From Mesorhizobium sp. CU3 (lineage in GTDB: Bacteria > Pseudomonadota > Alphaproteobacteria > Rhizobiales > Rhizobiaceae), in assembly GCF_006442965.1 (NCBI RefSeq), contig NZ_VFWX01000015.1, forward strand, positions 62,001-126,000: 64,000 nt of DNA. Direction: 5' to 3'. The position numbers were made by a program, and so were the translations under genes. The notes under the pieces are model-generated. The model was not told the origin of the DNA. It did not search any database and was given only the letters and a program-made list of their open reading frames with translations. Shown one piece after another: positions 52,679 through 60,922 of this stretch (position 1 is its first letter; every line of letters begins with the position of its first letter).

Positions 52679-53776
52679 TTATTGGCCAGTGACGATCTTT
52701 GTCCAGGTGCGCGTGATGACGCGCTGGGTCTTCGGATCGTAGGGCGCGACGGTATAGAGCTTCTTGGTCGTCTCCTCGTCCGGATAGACCGAAGGATCGT
52801 TCAGGATCGCCTTATCGATGAATTGCTGCGAAGCCTTGTTGCCGTTGGCGTAGAGCACGTAGTTCGACGACTTGGCGATGACTTCGGGCGTCATCATGTA
52901 GTTGATGAATTCGAGCGCGTCGGCGACATGCGGCGCATCCGCCGGGATCGCCATCTGATCGAACCACATCTGGGCGCCTTCCTTCGGCACCGAATAGCCG
53001 ATCTCGACGCCCTGCTTGGCTTCCTCGGCGCGGTTGCGCGCCTGGAAGACGTCACCCGACCAGCCGACCGCCAGGCAGATATCGCCATTGGCCAGAGCGT
53101 TGATGTATTCCGACGAATGGAACTTGCGGATATAGGGCCGGACCTTGAGCAAGGCGTCCTGGGCCTTGGCGATGTCGTCAGGCGAAGTGCTGTTCGGATC
53201 GAGGCCGAGATATTTGAGCGCCGCCGGAATGATGTCGGCGGGAGAATCCAGCACATAGACGCCGCAGTCCTTCAGCTTGGCCAGCTTGTCCGGATTGAAG
53301 AACGTGTCCCAGCTGTCGATCCTGTCGGTGCCAAGGGCAGCCTGGACTTTCTTGACGTTATAGCCGAGGCCGACGGTGCCCCACATATAGTTGACCGAAT
53401 ACTCGTTGCCCGGATCGTATTTGGCGGTGCGCTCGGAGATGACGTCCCACATGTTGGAGAGATTGGGCAGCTTCGACTTGTCGAGCTTCTGGAAGACGCC
53501 CGCCTGGATCTGGCGCGCCAGGAAATTGGCGCTCGGCACCACGACGTCGTAGCCGCTGCCGCCGGCAAGCAGCTTCGTCTCCAGGATCTCGTTGGAATCG
53601 AAGGTGTCGTAGACGACCTTGATGCCGGTCTTCTTGGTGAAGTCGTCGATGATCGAACTGTCGATATAGTCCGACCAGTTGTAGACGTTGACGACGCGAT
53701 CCTCGGCATGGCCGCTTACAGTGAAAAGCGTCAGTAATACCGAAGTCGCCGAAAGCCAGAGCGCTTTGCGGATCAT
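52679..53776 (-). CDS. potF: Putrescine-type periplasmic binding protein (PotF/PotD-like)
   Basis: 365-residue polyamine-binding protein with a signal peptide at 1-24 (L-S-A-T-S-V-L-L-T-L-F-T-V-S-G-H-A). The mature N terminus V-N-V-Y-N-W-S-D-Y-I-D is the PotF/SpuD hallmark, followed by F-D-S-N-E-I-L-E-T-K-L-L-A-G-G-S-G-Y-D-V-V-V-P-S. Trp and Asp residues expected to hold the diamine are present (A-V-G-W-S-G-D and W-F-D-Q-M). AAAGGAGAA lies 6 bases before the ATG. First gene of the operon; a Puu-type gene pair at 61976-64000 could metabolise the imported amine. Confidence 0.94.
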   Translation of the reverse strand: MIRKALWLSATSVLLTLFTVSGHAEDRVVNVYNWSDYIDSSIIDDFTKKTGIKVVYDTFDSNEILETKLLAGGSGYDVVVPSANFLARQIQAGVFQKLDKSKLPNLSNMWDVISERTAKYDPGNEYSVNYMWGTVGLGYNVKKVQAALGTDRIDSWDTFFNPDKLAKLKDCGVYVLDSPADIIPAALKYLGLDPNSTSPDDIAKAQDALLKVRPYIRKFHSSEYINALANGDICLAVGWSGDVFQARNRAEEAKQGVEIGYSVPKEGAQMWFDQMAIPADAPHVADALEFINYMMTPEVIAKSSNYVLYANGNKASQQFIDKAILNDPSVYPDEETTKKLYTVAPYDPKTQRVITRTWTKIVTGQ

Positions 53777-54108
53777 GCTGTTCTCCTTTGATGAGTGTTC
53801 CCTCGCCGGCTCGTCTCGGTATGGCGGCCCGGCGTTGGTTTCAGACTATTGAGCTTTCCGGAGAGCGACAAGCGCCAACTGTCGGCGCCGGGCTCGTTCG
53901 CAGTCCTGGAATGGGTAAACCGCCCGCCTTGCCGAAGAGGCATCCGGGCGGCGTCAGCGGCGTTCGCCGCGGCGTAGGTGGAGTTGTAGCGATGCTGTCC
54001 GGTCCCGATCGGGCCGGCGGAGACACTTGGCAAGATACGCCTGTCTTGTTGTTGCCGTGATCCCAGCCTGCCCGCCCGGCGACGGGGTTGTCAATGGGGA
54101 AGGCTGCC
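53777..54108. other. 332-base region upstream of potF, no gene recognised
   Basis: Leader and promoter region of the pot operon, read on the minus strand. Short open frames on both strands lack family features. A TTGTCG-N17-TAGTCT pair (about 53843-53871, minus strand) is the best promoter-like arrangement but is weak. Confidence 0.4.
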
Positions 54109-54211
54109 TAAAGCGCGTCGCGCTGAAAGGGATTCAGGCGACGCGCTTTAGGTCTTTGTTTTTATGCATGTCGTTCTCCCAAAACCGCTGCGCACTTTTG
54201 GGCGACATGCA
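54109..54211. repeat. RIME-like palindromic intergenic element
   Basis: Two palindromes in tandem: TAAAGCGCGTCGC/GCGACGCGCTTTA (54109-54121/54138-54150, with inner CTGAA/TTCAG) and TGCATGTCG/CGACATGCA (54165-54173/54203-54211, with inner CCCAAAA/TTTTGGG). I recall this unit as the rhizobial intergenic mosaic element (RIME), scattered in rhizobial genomes. It lies just past the end of the EamA gene and could act as its transcription end. Confidence 0.75.
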
Positions 54212-54217
54212 CTATCG

Positions 54218-55174
54218 TCACTTGGGAGACGGCAGGCCGGTGACGCCGGGCCGCGCCGGCCGCGCCTGGCGCCTGAACTCCAGGCCGATATGGACGAGCA
54301 GCGCCGTGACCACGACCGCGCCGCCTATGACGGTGCGCACCGACGGCACTTCGCCATGGACGAGCCAGACCCAGATGGGTCCCAGGATCGGCTCGAAGGT
54401 GCCGAGCAGCGCCGCTATGGCTGCCGGAACAAGGCGGACGCCCGTGGCGAAGAAGGCCAGACCGACGCCGAGATTGAACACGCCGAAGGCAAACAGGAAA
54501 CCCATGTCGCGCGCCGATACAGCGAACTCCGAGGCCTGCGAGGCGGCGAAGGCCCCGGCAAGCATGGCAGCGAGGCAGTTGGCCGGCACCATGCGCACAT
54601 GGGCGAAACGCCTGGTGATCACGGTGGCGATCGACAACACGCAGGCGATGAGCAGCGCCAAGCCGTCGCCGATGGGCGACACCGCGCCGTCGAGCGATTC
54701 GGAGACCATGATGGCAACGCCGGCGATGACGGCGGCGATCGCCACCCAGGTCGCAGCCGCCACCCGTTCGCGAAACAGCGCCCAGGCAAGCAGCGCAGCC
54801 AGCAGCGGCACGCCTGCCTGGATCAGGAGGATGTTGGCTACCGTGGTGTGAGCCAAGGCGACGATGAACGAGGTGGAGGCAATGGCGAAGCAGAAGGCGA
54901 CGCCAAGACCGGGCAGGCCCATGTCGCGGAACAATTTCAACGTACCGCGCCAGCCGTCGCGCCAAGCCATGAAGCCAAGCAGGAAGGCCGCCGCCCAGAG
55001 CGAGCGCCAGAAGACGATCGTCCAGTTGTCGGTGATGTCGATGAAGCGGGCGATGGCGCCGCCGAAACTCCACATCAATGCCGACAGGAAGACCAGCAGC
55101 ATGCCGATCCGCTCCTCGCGCGGCGAGACGGACGGCGAAGCGACACTGGGCGTGGCGGTATCGGTCATGGACAT
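54218..55174 (-). CDS. EamA/DMT-family transporter
   Basis: 318-residue inner-membrane protein with about ten hydrophobic helices in two homologous EamA halves: the first from L-L-V-F-L-S-A-L-M-W-S-F-G-G, the second ending with L-L-G-T-F-E-P-I-L-G-P-I-W-V-W-L. The E-P-I-L-G-P-x-W-x-W motif is typical of drug/metabolite exporters and amino-acid or purine efflux proteins. The ATG at 55174 is chosen, with an alternative two codons later; the TTG start at 55207 is unlikely. No ribosome binding site is clear. Substrate unknown. Confidence 0.85.
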   Translation of the reverse strand: MSMTDTATPSVASPSVSPREERIGMLLVFLSALMWSFGGAIARFIDITDNWTIVFWRSLWAAAFLLGFMAWRDGWRGTLKLFRDMGLPGLGVAFCFAIASTSFIVALAHTTVANILLIQAGVPLLAALLAWALFRERVAAATWVAIAAVIAGVAIMVSESLDGAVSPIGDGLALLIACVLSIATVITRRFAHVRMVPANCLAAMLAGAFAASQASEFAVSARDMGFLFAFGVFNLGVGLAFFATGVRLVPAAIAALLGTFEPILGPIWVWLVHGEVPSVRTVIGGAVVVTALLVHIGLEFRRQARPARPGVTGLPSPK

Positions 55175-55314
55175 GATTGTCAGCGAGTTCCGCGCGCTAC
55201 GATGCAACAGGGACGACAGCGACTCTGTGTCCTGGACGACAAGACTGTGTCTTATCCGCGTAGCGCAAAGCAGAAAGCCATGCGTGATCCAGCATGTGTT
55301 GAAATGTGGGACAA

Positions 55315-56757
55315 CTATCCTTGAAAATCAAAGGCGCTTAAGCCCGTCACCATTTCGTCGAGGCCTAGCGGCCGCGTCACCGGCGGCTCGGCGCGCGCCA
55401 GGCAGCCGACGCGCTCGCAGAGCCGGCAGGCGGGGCCGACCGGCGTGGCGGAATTTTGCCCGGGCTTGCCGGTAGCTCCCGCCGGTAACGCGGCGCCGTA
55501 GACGATCTCGTCGCGAAAGCCGATGTCGCAGCCAAGCAGAAGCGCAGTGCGGCGCGGCCGCTCCGAGAAAGCGCCCTGCGGGCCTTCCAACGTGCGAGCG
55601 ATGCAAAGAAACTCGGCGCCATCGGGCATTTCCACCGCCTCGACCAGGATCTGGCCAGGCAGAGCGAAGGCGGCATGGATGGAAAGCTTGGGACAGCCGC
55701 CGCCGAAGCGGCTTTGCGGAAAGCCCTGGCTGCCGGCCTTGCGGAAGCGGTTGCCGGCATTGTCGACCTCCAGCATGAAGAACGGCACGCCGGACGCGCC
55801 GGGACGCTGCAGCATGGTCAGGCGGTTTGCCGCCTGCTCGAAAGAGACGCCGAAGCGGGAACGCAGCACGTCGATATCGTAGCGGGCGCGAACGGCGGCG
55901 GCATGAAAGGCCTGATAGGGCATCATCAGCGCATGCGCCGCATAGCGGCCGAGCTCGAAGCGAGCAAGCCGGCGCGCCTCGTCGGTGGCAAGCTTCAGCG
56001 CCTGGATCTCGCCGGCGACCGCGACCGTCATGCGCATCAAGCTCGCCTCCATAGCGACCTCGCGCAACTGGTCGAATGGCGACAGCCGCTCGGACAGGAA
56101 CAGGCGCTGCGAATGGCGGTCGTAGCGGCGGCGCCAGTTGGGCATGGTGGCGACCGGCAGAACTTTGACGACGATGCCGTGCTCGCGCCGCAGCCAGGCC
56201 TTCAGCGCCCCGAACAAATCGTCGCCCGGATCGAGCAAAGTGGTGAAGGCCTCGGCTTCCTCTTCCAGCGCGGCGAAATGGTTCGGGCGGCGCTCGAAGA
56301 CCTCATGGACCTCGTCGGCGGGCAGGCGCGTGCCTGACAATGCGGTCGCCCTGCCCTCCTTCGCCAAGAGCTGGTTGAGGTCGGAGAGGCGCTCGGCCTG
56401 CTCGCGATAGGCGCGAAAGAGTTTTATCATCGCCGCCGAGGCGTTCGGCGCGGTCTCGGCAAGATCGATCAGCTCCTGGTCGCCCGGCAGTTCGCCGGCG
56501 AGCAGCGGATCGCCGAACACTTCCTTCAGTGCGGCGATCGATCCTTTGGCCTCGCCCTGCAATTCATGCGGATCGACCTTGTAGACGGAGGCCAGCTTGA
56601 GGATGAGCTGAACCGTCAGCGGCCGCTGGTTGCGCTCGATGAGGTTGAGGTAGGAGGGCGAGATGCCCAGCCCCTCGGCCATCGCCGTCTGGGTCAACCC
56701 CCTGGCGCTGCGCAGCCGGCGCAGCCGCGGCCCGGCGAAGATCTTCTGGTCAGCCAC
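55315..56757 (-). CDS. XRE-family regulator of acyl-CoA/glyoxylate metabolism (ScfR/RamB/PccR type)
   Basis: 480-residue regulator. The N-terminal helix-turn-helix (about 8-65) reads L-R-R-L-R-S-A-R-G-L-T-Q, A-E-G-L-G-I-S-P-S-Y-L-N-L-I-E-R-N-Q-R-P. A middle segment matches the IrrE/ImmA-like domain but with the H-E-x-x-H motif lost (Q-L-R-E-V-A-M-E-A), and the C terminus is the short-chain fatty acyl regulator domain with four Cys (C-R-L-C-E-R-V-G-C-L-A-R-A). RamB and PccR of this group control isocitrate lyase or propionyl-CoA genes by sensing acyl-CoA. It is divergent from isocitrate lyase over a 248-base region with repeated TTTTACA motifs. The start is GTG with AAGGA upstream. Confidence 0.9.
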   Translation of the reverse strand: MADQKIFAGPRLRRLRSARGLTQTAMAEGLGISPSYLNLIERNQRPLTVQLILKLASVYKVDPHELQGEAKGSIAALKEVFGDPLLAGELPGDQELIDLAETAPNASAAMIKLFRAYREQAERLSDLNQLLAKEGRATALSGTRLPADEVHEVFERRPNHFAALEEEAEAFTTLLDPGDDLFGALKAWLRREHGIVVKVLPVATMPNWRRRYDRHSQRLFLSERLSPFDQLREVAMEASLMRMTVAVAGEIQALKLATDEARRLARFELGRYAAHALMMPYQAFHAAAVRARYDIDVLRSRFGVSFEQAANRLTMLQRPGASGVPFFMLEVDNAGNRFRKAGSQGFPQSRFGGGCPKLSIHAAFALPGQILVEAVEMPDGAEFLCIARTLEGPQGAFSERPRRTALLLGCDIGFRDEIVYGAALPAGATGKPGQNSATPVGPACRLCERVGCLARAEPPVTRPLGLDEMVTGLSAFDFQG

Positions 56758-56776
56758 CCTTGCGTCCTTGACAAGA

Positions 56777-56926
56777 TTTTACACGAAACGCCGCAACCGT
56801 CTCGACAACGTCTTTTACAATCGTGACAAATTTACAGCGCTGCCTTGTCAAAGGCAACACAGGTTTTCTCTTATTTTCCTCGAGAAATGCCGGTTTTTCT
56901 AGGAGATTTTGCGCCGCAATGTAAAA
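56777..56926. promoter_or_regulatory. Repeated TTTTACA motifs in the regulator/isocitrate lyase gap
   Basis: TTTTACA at 56777-56783 and 56813-56819, ATTTACA at 56830-56836, and the inverted form TGTAAAA at 56920-56926. All lie in the shared promoter region. Repeats of one heptamer in both orientations suggest binding sites for the divergent regulator. Confidence 0.5.
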
Positions 56927-57005
56927 GATGTCACACGCGAATGGCCGCAGAGCGAATGTCTGCGGTCTGCCGCTCTAACCAGCAGCCAATCATCCGGAGT
57001 GCCCA

Positions 57006-58295
57006 ATGACTGATTTTTACAACCTCGTCCCCTCCGCGCCCGAAGGCCGTTTCGACGGCATCGAGCGGCCCTATTCGCCAGAGGATGTGAAGCGGCTGCG
57101 CGGCTCGGTGCAAATTCGCCAGACATTGGCCGAAATGGGCGCCAACCGCCTATGGAAGCTCATCCACGAGGAGGATTTCGTCAACGCCCTCGGCGCCATG
57201 TCGGGCAATCAGGCCATGCAGCAGGTCCGCGCCGGACTGAAGGCGATCTACCTGTCGGGCTGGCAGGTGGCGGCCGACGCCAACACGGCTTCCGCCATGT
57301 ATCCTGACCAGTCGCTTTATCCAGCCAACGCAGCACCGGAACTGGTCAAGCGCATCAACCGCACGCTGCAGCGCGCCGACCAGATCGAGACGTCGGAAGG
57401 CAAGGGCCTCTCGGTCGACACCTGGTTCGCGCCGATCGTCGCCGATGCCGAAGCCGGCTTCGGCGGTCCGCTGAATTCGTTCGAGATCATGAAGGCCTTC
57501 ATCGAGGCGGGCGCCGCCGGCGTGCATTACGAAGACCAGCTGGCATCGGAAAAGAAGTGCGGCCATCTCGGCGGCAAGGTGCTGATCCCAACCGCGGCGC
57601 ATATCCGCAACCTCAATGCGGCGCGGCTCGCAGCCGACGTTATGGGCACGCCGACGCTGGTGGTGGCGCGCACGGACGCGGAAGCGGCGAAGCTTTTGAC
57701 CTCCGACATCGACGAGCGCGACCAGCCTTTCGTCGACTACGACGCCGGGCGCACGGTCGAGGGCTTCTACAACGTCAGGAACGGCATCGAGCCGTGCATC
57801 GCGCGCGCCGTGGCCTATGCGCCGCATGCCGACCTGATCTGGTGCGAGACGTCCAAGCCGGACCTCGAGCAGGCAAGGAAGTTCGCCGAGGGCGTGCACC
57901 GGCATCATCCGGGCAAGCTGCTCGCCTACAATTGCTCGCCGTCCTTCAACTGGAAGAAGAACCTCGACGACGCGACGATCGCCAAGTTCCAGAGGGAACT
58001 CGGCGCCATGGGCTACAAGTTCCAGTTCATTACGCTGGCCGGCTTCCACCAGCTCAATTTCGGCATGTTCGAACTGGCGCGCGGCTACAAGGACCGGCAG
58101 ATGGCGGCCTATTCGGAGCTGCAGGAGGCCGAGTTCGCGGCGGAAGCCAATGGCTACACCGCGACCAAGCACCAGCGCGAGGTCGGCACCGGCTATTTCG
58201 ACGCCGTGTCGATGGCGATCACCGGCGGCCAGTCTTCGACCACCGCCATGCATGAGTCGACCGAGCACGCCCAGTTCAGGCCGGCGGCCGAGTAA
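57006..58295 (+). CDS. aceA: Isocitrate lyase
   Basis: 429-residue isocitrate lyase, splitting isocitrate to glyoxylate and succinate in the glyoxylate shunt. The active-site K-K-C-G-H lies at 183-187 with catalytic Cys185; N-C-S-P-S-F-N-W-K and T-L-A-G-F-H-Q-L-N substrate segments follow. Length matches the bacterial short form. The regulator gene upstream and divergent is probably its controller, so expression should rise on acetate, fatty acids or polyhydroxybutyrate-derived acetyl-CoA. ATCCGGAG is the likely ribosome binding site. The small gene at 58349 follows after 53 bases. Confidence 0.97.
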   Translation: MTDFYNLVPSAPEGRFDGIERPYSPEDVKRLRGSVQIRQTLAEMGANRLWKLIHEEDFVNALGAMSGNQAMQQVRAGLKAIYLSGWQVAADANTASAMYPDQSLYPANAAPELVKRINRTLQRADQIETSEGKGLSVDTWFAPIVADAEAGFGGPLNSFEIMKAFIEAGAAGVHYEDQLASEKKCGHLGGKVLIPTAAHIRNLNAARLAADVMGTPTLVVARTDAEAAKLLTSDIDERDQPFVDYDAGRTVEGFYNVRNGIEPCIARAVAYAPHADLIWCETSKPDLEQARKFAEGVHRHHPGKLLAYNCSPSFNWKKNLDDATIAKFQRELGAMGYKFQFITLAGFHQLNFGMFELARGYKDRQMAAYSELQEAEFAAEANGYTATKHQREVGTGYFDAVSMAITGGQSSTTAMHESTEHAQFRPAAE

Positions 58296-58348
58296 GGGAT
58301 AACACCAGAGGAAACGCCCAAAGGGCACTGATACCGAGGAGAAAAGCA

Positions 58349-58591
58349 ATGGCATCGATAAGCCGCGTCAAGGAGAGGGCTGAAGAACAATCAACCGCGA
58401 TGAGCGTCGATCAGCAGGCGACGATCCGCATGCTTGCCAACGACCTACACAGGCTCAATCAATCGGTCATGAAGGCAGTCGAGGCAGGCGTCTCGGTGGA
58501 GCTGGTGCGTTCGGCCAGGCACCATGGCGGCGACGGCAACTGGGGCGATCTTCTGATTCCGGTGATCGTTACCCAGCAGAGGAATGGTTGA
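58349..58591 (+). CDS. Small conserved-looking protein downstream of isocitrate lyase
   Basis: 80-residue soluble protein. GAGGAGA before the ATG is a strong ribosome binding site, and codon use resembles the neighbours. The sequence is helical in the first half (L-A-N-D-L-H-R-L-N-Q-S-V-M-K-A-V-E-A-G) and contains S-A-R-H-H-G-G-D-G-N-W-G-D near the end. No domain is recognised. Position suggests cotranscription with aceA. The 224 bases that follow are AT-rich with no further gene seen. Confidence 0.6.
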   Translation: MASISRVKERAEEQSTAMSVDQQATIRMLANDLHRLNQSVMKAVEAGVSVELVRSARHHGGDGNWGDLLIPVIVTQQRNG

Positions 58592-58815
58592 CGCTACGTC
58601 AACAATCTCATCGGTAGTTTCCTGCGCGCTATACGTTCGGGAAACTATCGATTTTTTTCGATTTGCATTCTGCGCAAGGCACAGGACTTGTGCTGAATTT
58701 TAGGATTTCTTGTTATATTTTCGATCTTGGCCATTTCAGCTTGACACCGCCTTGATCTCACGCCAATTGTGCCTCAGGTTTCAACCCTGCATTGAACCAG
58801 AGTGCCCGCCCACCG

Positions 58816-59271
58816 ATGTGTCCCGCCGACCCTGACGACGACTCCCAAAAACATGCGAAACCGGCGGCCCGCACAGGCGCAAGGCCAGCGGACTTCTCCA
58901 AGGTGCTCGTCGTCGGAAAGTCGTCGATCAACCGGGTCGTGGTGTCGAAGATCGTCGAGCAGTCGGGACTGCGGCCGATCTCGGAGTCGCCCGAGACCGC
59001 CGAGAAGGCTTTGGCAGGCATCGTGCCCGGCGCCATTGTTCTGGACGGTGGTCCCGACAACAAGGATTGCGACAGGCTGATGTCCGCCATCGACGCGCTG
59101 CGGCGCGCCTCGGCCAAGGCGCTGCCGGCGGTGATCCTGCTTTCAGCCAGGACAGGCACGCCCGATAGCCTCGGCCTGTCGAGCATCGTCGACGCCGTGG
59201 TTGCCAAGCCGATCACGCCGGAGCGGCTGCAACCGGTGATCGACCGGCTGGTCAACCTCGGACGCGGCTGA
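58816..59271 (+). CDS. Degenerate receiver-domain protein
   Basis: 151-residue protein: about 25 variable residues followed by one response-regulator receiver fold. The phosphoacceptor Asp is kept in A-I-V-L-D-G-G, the conserved Lys in V-A-K-P-I-T and the switch Ser in I-L-L-S-A, but the acidic pair after the first strand is replaced (V-L-V-V-G-K-S-S), so Mg-dependent phosphorylation is doubtful. No output domain. The ATG at 58816 is preferred over a TTG at 58792. It stands alone between the aceA-linked gene and the HAD gene; possibly a scaffold or adaptor. Confidence 0.75.
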   Translation: MCPADPDDDSQKHAKPAARTGARPADFSKVLVVGKSSINRVVVSKIVEQSGLRPISESPETAEKALAGIVPGAIVLDGGPDNKDCDRLMSAIDALRRASAKALPAVILLSARTGTPDSLGLSSIVDAVVAKPITPERLQPVIDRLVNLGRG

Positions 59272-59300
59272 GTGCGCCCCTGGGGGTGGACAGATCGTCC

Positions 59301-60008
59301 TCAGCCCGCCCTGGCAATGCTCTCGACAAGCGCCGGCAGTTCGCTGAGGTCAGCGATCTGGCGAAAACGTGGCGCTGTCACCGGCGCCTCGGCATGCTCG
59401 ACCGCCCAGGTCAATTCATGCGGTACATGGACGCCCCAGCTGCCCGCCTCGATGGCCGGGACCACGTCGGATTTGAGCGAGTTGCCCACCATCAGGCTCT
59501 GCCGAGGACCGTCGCCATGGCGGCTGAAGATGCGGGCATAGGTGGCGGTGCTCTTGTCGCTGACGATCTCGACGGCATCGAAGAGCTCGCCCATGCCCGA
59601 CTGCGCCAGCTTGCGCTCCTGGTCGAAAAGGTCGCCCTTGGTGATCAGCACCAGGCGATAGGCGCCGGCCAGCGCCTCGACCGTTGCTCGCGCGTGCGGC
59701 AGCGGCTCGATCGGATGGCTAAGCATTTCGCGACCGAACGCCAGGATTTCGCCGATGACCGAAGCGGGCACCTCGCCCCCGGTGACCTCGATCGCCGTCT
59801 CGACCATGGACAGGGTGAAGCCTTTGATGCCGAAGCCGTAGACGGCAAGGTTGCGCCTTTCGGCAGCGAGCAGCACTGCCGCGATATGCGCGTGATCGCC
59901 ATGGCCCGCCAGCAAGTCGGCGAAGCGCTTTTCGGTCATCCGGAAGAACTGCTCGTTCTGCCACAGCGTGTCGTCGGCGTCGAAGCCGATGGTGGTAAGA
60001 GCCGACAT
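59301..60008 (-). CDS. HAD-superfamily hydrolase
   Basis: 235-residue haloacid-dehalogenase-like protein. Motif I is F-D-A-D-D-T-L-W (Asp nucleophile and acid-base Asp at about 9-11), a helical cap follows, motif II L-I-T-K-G, motif III Lys region, and motif IV V-G-N-S-L-K-S-D-V-V-P-A. The pattern fits small-molecule phosphatases of the phosphoglycolate-phosphatase type. Divergent from the NAS-like gene by 85 bases. Substrate unknown. Confidence 0.87.
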   Translation of the reverse strand: MSALTTIGFDADDTLWQNEQFFRMTEKRFADLLAGHGDHAHIAAVLLAAERRNLAVYGFGIKGFTLSMVETAIEVTGGEVPASVIGEILAFGREMLSHPIEPLPHARATVEALAGAYRLVLITKGDLFDQERKLAQSGMGELFDAVEIVSDKSTATYARIFSRHGDGPRQSLMVGNSLKSDVVPAIEAGSWGVHVPHELTWAVEHAEAPVTAPRFRQIADLSELPALVESIARAG

Positions 60009-60093
60009 AGCCGCATCATCCTCCTCGGAAATTGGTGGTGTAGACGGGTTCGCGCGGCACTGCTAGCTAGAGATCGGCAAAGCGCGGGGGTGC

Positions 60094-60912
60094 ATGCTGA
60101 ATTCCTGGAAAGACACGCTGGAAGGCTTCGTGGCGAGCGCTCGCGAGCGCACGCCCACCGCGCTGATCAACGGCATTCGCGATATCGGCGTGGCCATGGG
60201 CCATGAGGCGGGCGAGGAACTGCTGCGCAACCATCCGGAGCTGTTTTCGTATCGGCCCATGCTCACGCAAGCCTTCATCGACATGGTCCATGCGCAGGAC
60301 GTCGCCGAAATCAGTCAGATGCTGGGCCAAGACGTACGGGAACCGACCTCGTTCGGACAGATAGCGACGGAGAAAACGACCATCGGCGTTATGTCGTCGA
60401 AGGACGCCTATAAGCGCCTTGACGAGGTCTTCGAGCATGTCGATTTCAGCCGATGCAAGCGTGCCGTGATGGTCGGCTGCGGCGGTCGCCCCTTCACCAT
60501 GTTCCGGATCCACGACCAGACCGAGGTTCCCGAAATAGTCGGCCTGGATGTCGTGCCGGATGCCGTCGAGACGGCGAATGTCCTGGCTGCCAAACTGGGC
60601 TATTCAAGGATGCATGCGGAACATTGCAACGGGCGCGATTACGACTATCGGGCCGCGCAGGTGGTCTACATCGCCAGTATGGTGTCGCCCAAGGCGAAGG
60701 TGGTATCGCGCATCGCAGACACCGCTCCGCCCGACCTGCAACTCGTTCTTTGGGAACCCTATTCGCTGGCCCGCCTGTGGTCGGAGCGGGCGGAGGACGC
60801 GCTCGACCCACGTCTGGAGGTGGTCGGACGCACACACGTATCGCGCAACATGACCCGTGACGTTTTCGTCCGTTTCCGGTCTGGCGCCGCCGGCCGCGGC
60901 GGCAAAAGCTGA
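60094..60912 (+). CDS. SAM-binding protein resembling nicotianamine synthase
   Basis: 272-residue protein with an all-helical N-terminal third and a Rossmann-like SAM domain from about residue 125. The SAM loop is V-M-V-G-C-G-G-R-P-F-T-M-F, followed by V-G-L-D-V-V-P-D-A-V-E-T-A, then V-V-Y-I-A-S-M-V-S-P-K-A-K-V-V and a late H-V-S-R-N-M. This order (helical N-domain, G-x-G-x-x-P-x-T, D-x-x-P-x-A, (I/L)-A-S-M-V-x-x-K) is how nicotianamine synthase and CntL-type enzymes look; those join aminobutyrate groups from SAM. A plain class I methyltransferase is the alternative. The next gene follows after 10 bases, encoding an ATP-grasp ligase. Confidence 0.6.
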   Translation: MLNSWKDTLEGFVASARERTPTALINGIRDIGVAMGHEAGEELLRNHPELFSYRPMLTQAFIDMVHAQDVAEISQMLGQDVREPTSFGQIATEKTTIGVMSSKDAYKRLDEVFEHVDFSRCKRAVMVGCGGRPFTMFRIHDQTEVPEIVGLDVVPDAVETANVLAAKLGYSRMHAEHCNGRDYDYRAAQVVYIASMVSPKAKVVSRIADTAPPDLQLVLWEPYSLARLWSERAEDALDPRLEVVGRTHVSRNMTRDVFVRFRSGAAGRGGKS

Positions 60913-60922
60913 GGCGTCGGCT

